NCBI GenBank assembly: GCA_945900695.1
Contig: CAMDJU010000183.1
Location: forward strand, 1 to 5,664
From: Bordetella parapertussis
Lineage (GTDB): Bacteria; Pseudomonadota; Gammaproteobacteria; Burkholderiales; Burkholderiaceae_C
Length of the DNA: 5,664 nt
Direction of reading: 5' to 3'
The position numbers and the translations under genes were made by a program. The first letter of the stretch is position 1, and each line of letters begins with the position of its first letter. Below are positions 1 through 5,513 of the stretch, one piece after another. The notes below the pieces were generated by a model. The model had not been told where the DNA came from and did not search any database. It worked only from the letters and a program-made list of their open reading frames with translations.

Positions 1-853
1 TGCGGCCGTCCAGCTGGTTCAGAACGTGCTCTGCGCCTGGAAATCCACCGGCACGGTCACCGTTGGTGCGGCGGATTTTTTGGATGGCCCAATTCAGGCC
101 TGCCTCAACGGGGGTGGTGTGCACATCGATGTCTTGGCCATACAGGCACAAGCCGGCCTCTAAGCGCAGCGAGTTGCGCGCCCCCAGGCCAATCGGGGCC
201 ACATCGTCTTGTGCCAACAGGGCTTGGGCCAAAGGGCTGGCCGCGGCTTGGTGCACAGATATTTCGAATCCATCTTCACCGGTGTAGCCGCTGCGGGTGA
301 TGTACAAATCGTGGCCCTGCCAAGTGAAAGAACCCCCCGTCATGAAGACCAAGCTGGATACGCCGGGCATCAAACGCGCCAAGGCATGGCAGGCTTTGGG
401 CCCTTGCAAGGCCAGCAAAGCTTGCTCGTGCAATGGGATGACTTGGCAGCGCAGACCTATTTGCGCTTGGATGTGGGCCAAATCGTTGACCTTGCAAGCG
501 CCGTTGACGATGAGCAAGAGGTCTTCACCCCGGTTGACGAACATCAAGTCGTCGATGATGCCGCCTTGTTCATTGAGCAGCAGGCCGTAGCGTTGCTGGT
601 GCAAGCCCAGGCCCATCACATCCATGGGGATGAGGGATTCCAAGGCGCGGGCCGCCTCGGTGCCCACCAAGCGGATCTGGCCCATGTGCGACACGTCAAA
701 CAAGCCTGCTGCGGCGCGGGTGTGTTTGTGTTCGGCCATCAGGCCTGCGGGGTATTGCACTGGCATGTCGTAGCCCGCAAAAGGCACCATGCGTGCCCCC
801 AAAGACAGGTGCAGGCCATGCAGCGGGGTTTTGAGAAGCGGGTTATCAGACAA
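1..853 (-). CDS. gcvT: Aminomethyltransferase, glycine cleavage system T-protein (3' end cut by window)
   Basis: GcvT takes the aminomethyl group from the lipoyl arm of the H-protein and gives methylene-tetrahydrofolate plus ammonia, in the cytoplasm. The window holds 284 codons of the roughly 370 usual for the family, so the C-terminal quarter lies beyond the left edge. Visible family motifs are FDVSHMG (residues 52-58), GGIIDDL (98-103, with Asp101 at the position of the catalytic Asp101 of the E. coli enzyme), RSGYTGEDGFE (187-197) and TPVEAGLNWAI (247-257). I chose the TTG at 853 because GGAG sits six bases upstream and the protein then starts like its relatives (SDNPLLKTPLHGLHL). A GTG at 895, in frame 14 codons upstream, is the alternative but has no comparable ribosome site. 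The gene lies directly behind a tandem glycine riboswitch, which confirms both identity and glycine-responsive control. gcvH and gcvP probably follow outside the window. Confidence 0.95.
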   Translation of the reverse strand, partial: MSDNPLLKTPLHGLHLSLGARMVPFAGYDMPVQYPAGLMAEHKHTRAAAGLFDVSHMGQIRLVGTEAARALESLIPMDVMGLGLHQQRYGLLLNEQGGIIDDLMFVNRGEDLLLIVNGACKVNDLAHIQAQIGLRCQVIPLHEQALLALQGPKACHALARLMPGVSSLVFMTGGSFTWQGHDLYITRSGYTGEDGFEISVHQAAASPLAQALLAQDDVAPIGLGARNSLRLEAGLCLYGQDIDVHTTPVEAGLNWAIQKIRRTNGDRAGGFPGAEHVLNQLDGR

Positions 854-856
854 AGT

Positions 857-884
857 GGGCTCCAGCCAAAGGCAGTGCCAGCCC
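857..884 (-). promoter_or_regulatory. Possible RBS-sequestering stem, riboswitch expression platform
   Basis: Between the second aptamer and the gcvT start, GGGCT (880-884) can pair with AGCCC (857-861), enclosing a smaller GCC-TTT-GGC stem. The pairing takes up part of the GGAG ribosome site of gcvT and ends four bases before the TTG codon. No U-run follows, so control of translation initiation fits better than transcription termination. The pairing was read by eye and has not been folded with energies. Confidence 0.4.
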
Positions 885-903
885 CATGCCAGCACCAGGA
901 ACC

Positions 904-1064
904 CTGTTGTCCGCTTTACCTGAGAGATTCAGACTGCCTTTTGGCAGCTTTGCCCCTTCGGTGGATGCCGTGTTGCACGGCACCTCTCTCCAACAGAATC
1001 GATTGCGTCAGTCCTTTTGCCTGAGCGTTCAGCCTTCGGCGGTTCTTGCGAACTCTCTCCTGAC
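904..1064 (-). promoter_or_regulatory. Tandem glycine riboswitch (gcvT leader)
   Basis: Two consecutive glycine aptamers can be read on the minus strand, the classic cooperative arrangement upstream of gcv operons. Aptamer 1 runs from 1064 to 1007. Its P1 pairs 1060-1064 with 1007-1011, followed by GAGAGAG, a GTTC-GCAA-GAAC hairpin (1042-1053), the conserved CGCCGAAGG core and a CTGA/TCAG stem-loop at 1021-1034. A linker of about ten bases follows. Aptamer 2 runs from 996 to 904. Its P1 pairs 991-996 with 904-909, then GGAGAGAG, a 7-bp hairpin (966-972 with 976-982), the CACCGAAGG core, a CTGCC-AAAA-GGCAG hairpin (934-947) and CTCTCAGGTAAAGCGGAC near the end. Glycine binding to such tandem leaders usually switches gcv expression on. 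The identity is certain by pattern; the direction of control here is inferred. Confidence 0.95.
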
Positions 1065-1071
1065 CGGAGGA

Positions 1072-1077
1072 ATTCTA
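1072..1077 (-). promoter_or_regulatory. Candidate -10 box for the gcvT riboswitch transcript
   Basis: TAGAAT on the minus strand matches the sigma-70 consensus TATAAT at five of six bases. A start about seven bases downstream (near 1065) would put the first transcribed base right at P1 of aptamer 1. The -35 region is poor: the best hexamer, TGTAGA with 18-base spacing, lies at the very end of the ETF-QO gene. Read-through from the ETF-QO gene is also possible, since no terminator lies between them. Confidence 0.35.
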
Positions 1078-1096
1078 ACCACCTCGACGGGGGCCT

Positions 1097-2794
1097 CTAC
1101 ATGCCGGCGTAATTGGGCCCGCCGCCGCCCTCGGGTGCGACCCAAATGATGTTTTGGGTGGGGTCTTTGATGTCACAGGTTTTGCAGTGCACGCAGTTTT
1201 GCGCGTTGATTTGCAAGCGCTCGGTTTTGTCGTCGTTTTGAACGTATTCATACACCCCGGCCGGACAGTAGCGCGCCTCAGGCCCGGCGTACATGCGCTT
1301 GTTGACCAACACCGGGATGGTTGGGTCGGTCAAGGTCAGGTGGGCGGGTTGGTTTTCTTCGTGGTTGGTGTTGCTGATGAACACGCTGCTCAAGCGGTCA
1401 AAGCTGAGCACACCGTCCGGTTTGGGATAACGAATGGGCCTGCATTCACTGTAAGAACGCAGGGCCACGTGATCGGGTTTGAGGCGATGGATGGTCCAGG
1501 GCATGTTGCCGCGCAACACATACTGTTCTATGCCGGTCATCAGCGAGCCGACGTTGAAGCCCTTTTTAAACCATTGCTTGAAGTTGCGCGCTTTGTTGAG
1601 TTCGGTGTAGAGCCAGCTGTTTTCAAACGCTTGTGGATAGGCGCTGAGTTCGTCGTGTTGGCGTCCCGCTAGCAAGGCGTCAAAAGCCGCCTCGGCGGCC
1701 AGCATGCCGGTTTTGATGGCGGCGTGGCTGCCCTTGATGCGGCTGGCATTGAGATAGCCAGCATCACAACCGACCAAAGCGCCGCCTGGGAACACTGTTT
1801 TTGGCAGCGACAGCAAGCCTCCGGCGGTGATGGCCCGCGCGCCATACGAGATGCGCTTGCCCGGCGCAATGCCTTTTTCGGCGTCACCTTCAAAGTACCA
1901 GCGGATATTGGGGTGGGTTTTGAAGCGTTGAAACTCCTCATAGGGGCTGAGATAGGGGTTGGCGTAGTCCAAGCCCACCACAAATCCCACCACCACTTTA
2001 TTGCCTTCGGCATGGTACAAAAATGACCCGCCGTACACGTCGTTCTCCAAAGGCCAACCGGCGCTGTGCATGGCAAATCCGGCTTGGTGGCGTTGCGGGT
2101 CAATCTCCCACAGCTCTTTGATGCCGATGCCGTAACTTTGTGGGTCTTTGCCCGCGTCAAGCTTGTAGCGGGCAATGACTTGTTTGCCCAAGTGGCCGCG
2201 CGCGCCTTCGGCAAACACCGTGTACTTGGCATGCAGTTCCATGCCCAATTGAAAGTTTTCCGTCGGTTCACCGTCCTTGCCGATCCCCATGTTGCCAGTG
2301 GCCACGCCTTTGACGGCCCCCGCTTCGGTGTAGAGCACTTCGGCCGCGGCAAAGCCTGGAAATATTTCAACGCCCAAGTCCTCGGCCTTTTGCGCCAGCC
2401 AGCGGGTGACGTCACCCAAGCTTACGATGTAGTTGCCGTGGTTTTGAAAGCACTCGGGCAGCAGCCAGTTGGGCGTGCGGATACCGGTGTTTTCAGTGAG
2501 AAACATGAAGGCGTCATCGGTCACCGGTTGATTCAAGGGCGCGCCCATGGCCTTCCAGTCGGGGAAAAGCTCGGTGATGGCGCGCGGGTCCATGATGGCG
2601 CCCGACAAAATGTGGGCGCCCGGCTCTGAGCCTTTTTCCAGCACCACCACAGATACTTCTTGGCCCTTATCCAGGGCGAGTTGTTTCAATCGGATGGCAG
2701 TGGACAGTCCGGCGGGGCCGGCACCGACCACAACCACGTCGTAGTCCATGGCTTCACGGGGTCCGTATTGGGCAATGATTTCGGCTGCGGTCAT
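1097..2794 (-). CDS. Electron transfer flavoprotein-ubiquinone oxidoreductase (ETF-QO)
   Basis: ETF-QO accepts electrons from reduced electron transfer flavoprotein, which is loaded by acyl-CoA and other dehydrogenases, and passes them to ubiquinone at the inner membrane face. The 565-residue product has the normal full length. An N-terminal FAD-binding Rossmann motif, VVVVGAGPAG, has its glycines at 24, 26 and 29. The C-terminal ferredoxin-like part carries the four cysteines of the single 4Fe-4S cluster: C510 in RYCPAGVYE, and C534, C537 and C540 in NCVHCKTC. It is followed by the family-typical ending IIWVAPEGGGGPNYAGM. There is no signal peptide; family members attach to one membrane leaflet. 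The ATG at 2794 has GAGG five bases upstream; the later Met16 is less well placed. No ETF subunit genes are next to it here. It is transcribed away from the thioesterase gene and shares the intergenic region with it. Confidence 0.97.
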   Translation of the reverse strand: MTAAEIIAQYGPREAMDYDVVVVGAGPAGLSTAIRLKQLALDKGQEVSVVVLEKGSEPGAHILSGAIMDPRAITELFPDWKAMGAPLNQPVTDDAFMFLTENTGIRTPNWLLPECFQNHGNYIVSLGDVTRWLAQKAEDLGVEIFPGFAAAEVLYTEAGAVKGVATGNMGIGKDGEPTENFQLGMELHAKYTVFAEGARGHLGKQVIARYKLDAGKDPQSYGIGIKELWEIDPQRHQAGFAMHSAGWPLENDVYGGSFLYHAEGNKVVVGFVVGLDYANPYLSPYEEFQRFKTHPNIRWYFEGDAEKGIAPGKRISYGARAITAGGLLSLPKTVFPGGALVGCDAGYLNASRIKGSHAAIKTGMLAAEAAFDALLAGRQHDELSAYPQAFENSWLYTELNKARNFKQWFKKGFNVGSLMTGIEQYVLRGNMPWTIHRLKPDHVALRSYSECRPIRYPKPDGVLSFDRLSSVFISNTNHEENQPAHLTLTDPTIPVLVNKRMYAGPEARYCPAGVYEYVQNDDKTERLQINAQNCVHCKTCDIKDPTQNIIWVAPEGGGGPNYAGM

Positions 2795-2827
2795 CTGGTC
2801 CTCGAATGGATGGGTTCTACGCTGGCC

Positions 2828-2833
2828 ATTCTA
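2828..2833 (-). promoter_or_regulatory. Candidate -10 box for the ETF-QO gene
   Basis: The minus strand reads TTTAGAAT here, giving TAGAAT, five of six bases of the sigma-70 -10 consensus and the same hexamer as ahead of the gcvT riboswitch. It would give a leader of about 27 bases before the ATG at 2794. No convincing -35 hexamer is seen at 16-18 bases spacing, so the call is weak. Confidence 0.3.
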
Positions 2834-2834
2834 A

Positions 2835-2844
2835 ATGCCGGCAT
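2835..2844. promoter_or_regulatory. 10-bp perfect palindrome in the divergent promoter region
   Basis: ATGCCGGCAT is its own reverse complement. It lies in the roughly 95-base gap between the divergent ETF-QO and thioesterase transcription units, immediately upstream of the candidate ETF-QO -10 box. The position suits an operator for a dimeric repressor or activator, but the symmetry does not extend beyond ten bases and no known site was recognised. Confidence 0.25.
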
Positions 2845-2858
2845 ATGTGGCAGGTGGA

Positions 2859-2864
2859 GATAAT
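2859..2864 (+). promoter_or_regulatory. Candidate -10 box for the thioesterase unit
   Basis: GATAAT matches TATAAT at five of six bases. A start near 2871 would place the mini-ORF at 2890 and its ribosome site inside the transcript. No good -35 hexamer was found upstream, so an activator or a different sigma factor could be involved, or the call may be wrong. Confidence 0.3.
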
Positions 2865-2889
2865 CATTCACTCATGGGGAGACAAGGAC

Positions 2890-2955
2890 ATGAAGCACAC
2901 CATCCACCGCTCGGCGGCAACGTGGGCCGCCGCGACACCACAGAGGACAGCATGA
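2890..2955 (+). CDS. Candidate 21-residue upstream ORF overlapping the thioesterase start
   Basis: An ATG at 2890 opens a 21-codon frame. Its TGA stop (2953-2955) overlaps the ATG of the thioesterase gene (2952) in the ATGA arrangement typical of translational coupling. GGAG lies eight bases upstream of the ATG, and AAGG lies closer. The peptide begins MKHTIHRSAATW and is basic and alanine/threonine-rich, with no transmembrane or signal segment. It has no run of one amino acid that would suggest classical attenuation. A GC-rich hairpin sits inside it. It could be a coupling leader, or merely chance in a 5' leader; I do not recognise the peptide. Confidence 0.3.
   Translation: MKHTIHRSAATWAAATPQRTA
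2912..2932 (+). other. GC-rich hairpin in the thioesterase leader
   Basis: CGGCGGC (2912-2918) and GCCGCCG (2926-2932) form a perfect 7-bp, all-G/C stem with a 7-base loop, about ten bases before the GAGG ribosome site of the thioesterase gene. No U-run follows, so it is not an intrinsic terminator. In RNA it could impede ribosome loading or slow a ribosome translating the mini-ORF. Confidence 0.5.
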
Positions 2956-3371
2956 AGTTGGAAATTCCAGAGATTAAAAAGCTGGTTCACAAAATGGTCA
3001 TGCCCATTCGATGGGGTGACATGGACGCGATGGGGCATCTGAACAATGCCAGTTACATGCGTTTCATGGAGACCATTCGCATCGAATGGTTCAGCGCCAT
3101 CGGGTGTGAGCCCAACCCCCAGGGGCAAGGACCCGTGATCGTCAATGTGTTTTGTAACTTTTATAAGCAGTTGCAATACCCATGCAATGTGCTGATGAAA
3201 ATGTATGTCAGCGATGCGGGCCGCAGCTCATTTGAATCTTGGGCCACCTTCGAGCCCGTCGATCAGCCTGGGGTGATCCATGCCGCGGGCGGCGCCACCA
3301 CCATTTGGGTGGACTTTCCGGCCCAAAAATCGGCTCCCTTGCCCGACTGGATGCGCGCGCACATAACCTGA
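2952..3371 (+). CDS. Hotdog-fold acyl-CoA thioesterase, 4HBT/YbgC-like
   Basis: The 139-residue product is of normal size for a single-domain 4-hydroxybenzoyl-CoA thioesterase-type protein, which hydrolyses acyl-CoA to free acid and CoA in the cytoplasm. The active-site loop and start of the long helix are clear: RWGDMDAMGHLNNASYMRF at residues 20-38, with Asp25 at the position of the catalytic Asp17 of the Pseudomonas 4-hydroxybenzoyl-CoA thioesterase. There is no signal peptide or membrane segment. The ATG at 2952 has GAGG five bases upstream. The frame stays open upstream to 2835, but that extension has no family similarity and would skip the good ribosome site. The substrate cannot be read from sequence; the neighbouring ETF-QO and ketoacid CoA-transferase suggest fatty acyl or branched-chain CoA metabolism. 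It ends six bases from the end of the convergent peroxidase-like gene, with no terminator visible between them. Confidence 0.88.
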   Translation: MKLEIPEIKKLVHKMVMPIRWGDMDAMGHLNNASYMRFMETIRIEWFSAIGCEPNPQGQGPVIVNVFCNFYKQLQYPCNVLMKMYVSDAGRSSFESWATFEPVDQPGVIHAAGGATTIWVDFPAQKSAPLPDWMRAHIT

Positions 3372-3377
3372 TCAAGT

Positions 3378-3950
3378 CTATTTGACCTTGGGTTGGCGCC
3401 CCATGGTGTAGAACTCGGGGTTGGGCATCATGCCGCTGAAACTGGCCATGCGGTTGGACAGCCCAAAAAAAGCGGTGATGGCGGCGATGTCCCAAATGTC
3501 CTCGTCACTGAAGCCGTGGGTATGCAAGGCCGTGAAGTCGCCGTCCTCAACTTGATCGCTGTGCTGGCAGACCTTCATGGCAAAGTCGAGCATGGCCATT
3601 TGGCGCGGGCTGATATCGGCTTTGCGGTGGTTCACGGCCACCTGATCCGCCACCAGGGGTTTTTTCTCGTAAATGCGCAAAATTGCGCCGTGGGCCACCA
3701 CGCAATACAGGCAGTGGTTGGCCGCGCTGGTGGTGGTGACGATCATTTCGCGCTCGCCCTTGGTGAGTCCCGAATCCTCTTTGAGCATCAAGGCATCGTG
3801 ATAGGCGAAAAATGCTCGCCATTCGGCTGGACGCCGGGCCAGCGCCAAAAACACATTGGGCACAAAGCCGGCTTTTTCTTGCACCTCCAGGATGCGCGCT
3901 TGCAGGTCTGCTGGCAGCGATTCCAGGCTTGGCAGGGGGTAACGGTTCAT
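3378..3950 (-). CDS. Peroxidase-related enzyme, AhpD/carboxymuconolactone decarboxylase-like
   Basis: The product (190 residues from the ATG at 3950) belongs to the AhpD-like, CMD-domain fold, in the branch annotated as uncharacterised peroxidase-related enzymes. It carries the redox CxxC as C80-L-Y-C83. Relative to mycobacterial AhpD (Glu118, Cys130, His132, Cys133, His137), Glu68, Cys80, Cys83 and His87 fall at exactly the same spacing, but the His132 position is Tyr82. A hydroperoxide-reducing or thiol-disulfide role is therefore plausible but unproven. It looks cytoplasmic, with no signal peptide. The ATG at 3950 is preceded by GGAG at seven bases; a TTG at 3980 would add ten residues but lacks a ribosome site. 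It is divergent from scoA and convergent with the thioesterase gene. A dedicated AhpC partner is not visible in this window. Confidence 0.85.
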   Translation of the reverse strand: MNRYPLPSLESLPADLQARILEVQEKAGFVPNVFLALARRPAEWRAFFAYHDALMLKEDSGLTKGEREMIVTTTSAANHCLYCVVAHGAILRIYEKKPLVADQVAVNHRKADISPRQMAMLDFAMKVCQHSDQVEDGDFTALHTHGFSDEDIWDIAAITAFFGLSNRMASFSGMMPNPEFYTMGRQPKVK

Positions 3951-3995
3951 GGGCTTGCTCCAAGGGTCAACTGCGCTCAATCACGGGTTTGCGTG

Positions 3996-4018
3996 GCCTG
4001 CCAGAGGCACTGGCAGGC
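3996..4018. promoter_or_regulatory. Perfect 9-bp inverted repeat in the divergent peroxidase/scoA intergenic region
   Basis: GCCTGCCAG (3996-4004) and CTGGCAGGC (4010-4018) are exact reverse complements separated by five bases. The dyad lies 45 bases upstream of the peroxidase-like ATG and 46 bases upstream of the scoA GTG, so it is centred in the shared control region. No U-run follows on either strand, so it is not an intrinsic terminator. It could be an operator dyad or an RNA hairpin in a leader; the regulator is unknown. Confidence 0.5.
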
Positions 4019-4064
4019 ACATTGAGTTGTAGTATCGTAGATGTTTTTAGTCACGGAGCAGGGT

Positions 4065-4772
4065 GTGAACAAAATCTTTCCGAGTGCCAATGAGGCGCTC
4101 AAAGGCATCGTCAAAGACGGTCAATTGCTGGCGGTGGGCGGCTTTGGCTTGTGCGGGATTCCCGAGGCCTTGATCGAGGCCTTGCGCAGCTCCGGCGTGA
4201 AAGACTTGACCGTCATCTCCAACAATGCCGGTGTCGACGGGTTTGGCCTGGGCCGCTTGCTCGAGACCCGACAAATCAAAAAAATGATTTCCTCCTATGT
4301 GGGCGAGAACAAAGAGTTCGAGCGCCAATACCTGGCTGGCGAGTTGGAGTTGGACTTCACCCCCCAAGGCACCCTGGCTGAAAAGCTGCGCGCTGGCGGT
4401 GCGGGCATACCGGCCTTTTTCACCAAAACCGGTGTGGGCACGATGGTCGCCGAAGGCAAAGAGTTGCGTGAATTCGATGGCGAAACCTATGTCATGGAGC
4501 ACGCTTTGGTGCCCGATGTCGCCCTGGTCAAAGCGTGGCGTGCAGACAAGTCGGGCAACTTGCAATTTCGATTGACGGCGCGCAACTTCAACCCTGCTGT
4601 GGCCATGGCCGGAAAAATTTGCGTGGTCGAAGTGGAGCAAATTGTCGAAACGGGCGCCATGGACCCCGATCAAATCCATTTGCCCGGCGTTTACGTGCAC
4701 CGACTGGTGCTCAATGCCCACCCAGAAAAGCGCATCGAAAAGCGCACCATCACCGAAACATCAGGGGTTTGA
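4065..4772 (+). CDS. scoA: 3-oxoacid CoA-transferase, subunit A
   Basis: Subunit A of succinyl-CoA:3-ketoacid CoA-transferase, which with subunit B moves CoA from succinyl-CoA to acetoacetate. The product then enters thiolysis to acetyl-CoA, linking ketone-body or leucine breakdown to the TCA cycle. From the GTG at 4065 the protein has 235 residues, the usual size. The family signature [16 protein letters not shown] is at residues 18-33. I chose the GTG because GGAG lies six bases upstream and the protein then begins [11 protein letters not shown], as relatives do. An in-frame ATG at 4041 would add eight residues without a ribosome site. scoB follows after a single base, so the two are co-transcribed and probably translationally coupled. 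AtoD or PcaI, acting on other oxoacids, are close relatives, but the length and sequence style favour ScoA. Confidence 0.92.
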   Translation: MNKIFPSANEALKGIVKDGQLLAVGGFGLCGIPEALIEALRSSGVKDLTVISNNAGVDGFGLGRLLETRQIKKMISSYVGENKEFERQYLAGELELDFTPQGTLAEKLRAGGAGIPAFFTKTGVGTMVAEGKELREFDGETYVMEHALVPDVALVKAWRADKSGNLQFRLTARNFNPAVAMAGKICVVEVEQIVETGAMDPDQIHLPGVYVHRLVLNAHPEKRIEKRTITETSGV

Positions 4773-4773
4773 C

Positions 4774-5412
4774 ATGAGCTGGAGCCAAGACCAAATGGCC
4801 GCACGCGCGGCACACGAACTCGAAGACGGGTTTTACGTCAACCTCGGCATTGGCATCCCCACGCTGGTGGCCAACCATGTGCCGGCCGACAAGGAGGTTT
4901 GGTTGCAGTCTGAGAACGGCATGTTGGGGATTGGCCCGTTTCCCATAGAGGCAGAGGTCGATGCCGACCTGATCAATGCGGGCAAGCAAACGGTGACGAC
5001 CATTGCGGGCTCGTCGATTTTTGGCAGCCATGACAGCTTTGCCATGATCCGTGGCGGCAAAATTAACTTGTCCATTTTGGGTGCCATGCAAGTCAGTGGG
5101 CGTGGTGATTTGGCCAACTGGATGATTCCGGGCAAGATGGTCAAGGGCATGGGTGGCGCCATGGACTTGGTGGCCGGGGTTAAACGCGTGATTGTCTTGA
5201 TGGAACACGTGGCCAAGAAAAAAGACGGCACCGAAGACCTGAAAATTTTGGCCGACTGCACCTTGCCATTGACAGGTGTCGGCGTGGTCGATCGCATCAT
5301 CACCGATCTGGGCGTGATGGATGTCACACCGGCAGGCCTCACATTGGTGGAGTTGGCCTCGGGGGTGACCCGCGACTTCATCCAATCCAAAACCGGCGTT
5401 CCCTTGATCTGA
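4774..5412 (+). CDS. scoB: 3-oxoacid CoA-transferase, subunit B
   Basis: Subunit B carries the catalytic glutamate that forms the glutamyl-CoA thioester intermediate. The signature LQSENGMLG is at residues 44-52, with Glu47 matching the catalytic Glu305 of pig SCOT. NLGIGIP at 23-29 is the glycine-rich loop typical of the family. The 212-residue length is normal and the protein is cytoplasmic. The ATG at 4774 follows the scoA stop by one base, with AGGGG inside the scoA end six bases upstream. The frame is open further upstream into scoA, but that part is only the shadow of scoA. It is the last gene of the operon: a strong terminator begins ten bases after its stop. Confidence 0.94.
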   Translation: MSWSQDQMAARAAHELEDGFYVNLGIGIPTLVANHVPADKEVWLQSENGMLGIGPFPIEAEVDADLINAGKQTVTTIAGSSIFGSHDSFAMIRGGKINLSILGAMQVSGRGDLANWMIPGKMVKGMGGAMDLVAGVKRVIVLMEHVAKKKDGTEDLKILADCTLPLTGVGVVDRIITDLGVMDVTPAGLTLVELASGVTRDFIQSKTGVPLI

Positions 5413-5422
5413 CAACCCGCGC

Positions 5423-5450
5423 AAAAAAACCACCCGAGGGTGGTTTTTTT
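5423..5450. terminator. Bidirectional rho-independent terminator after scoB
   Basis: Seven A, then CCACC, loop CGAG, GGTGG, then seven T. Because the stem is flanked by A7 on one side and T7 on the other, the hairpin has a U-run whichever strand is transcribed. It can therefore end both the scoAB transcript and the converging minus-strand receptor gene. Confidence 0.93.
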
Positions 5451-5459
5451 GTGTCTGCG

Positions 5460-5474
5460 CTGGTGCACCACCAG
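5460..5474. repeat. Small inverted repeat between scoB and the Bug gene
   Basis: CTGGTG and CACCAG form a 6-bp dyad with a 3-base centre, overlapping the 10-bp palindrome TGGTGCACCA (5461-5470). It has no U-run. It may be incidental or may stabilise a 3' end near the terminator. Confidence 0.25.
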
Positions 5475-5513
5475 TTCTGCGAAAAGTTGGGGGGTGCGGC
5501 TTCAAGCCCTGAG

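Noticed and set aside
209..1024. Long plus-strand open frame of 271 codons
   Set aside because: It runs antisense to gcvT and through the glycine riboswitch; its product resembles no known family and GcvT motifs fit the other strand.
1154..1672. Plus-strand open frame of 172 codons
   Set aside because: It is antisense to the ETF-QO gene, over its 4Fe-4S coding part; a by-product of GC-biased codon use.
2835..2951. N-terminal extension of the thioesterase to an ATG at 2835
   Set aside because: The extension has no hotdog-family similarity, lies in the promoter region, and ignores the GAGG site before the ATG at 2952.
3366..3385. Possible terminator between the convergent thioesterase and peroxidase-like genes
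   Set aside because: Only a 4-bp TCAA/TTGA pairing can be drawn and there is no U-run.
3393..4025. Plus-strand open frame of 210 codons
   Set aside because: It lies antisense to the AhpD-like gene, whose CxxC and catalytic residues are well formed on the minus strand.
4047..4721. Minus-strand open frame of 224 codons
   Set aside because: It is antisense to scoA, which has clear CoA-transferase signatures and a ribosome site.
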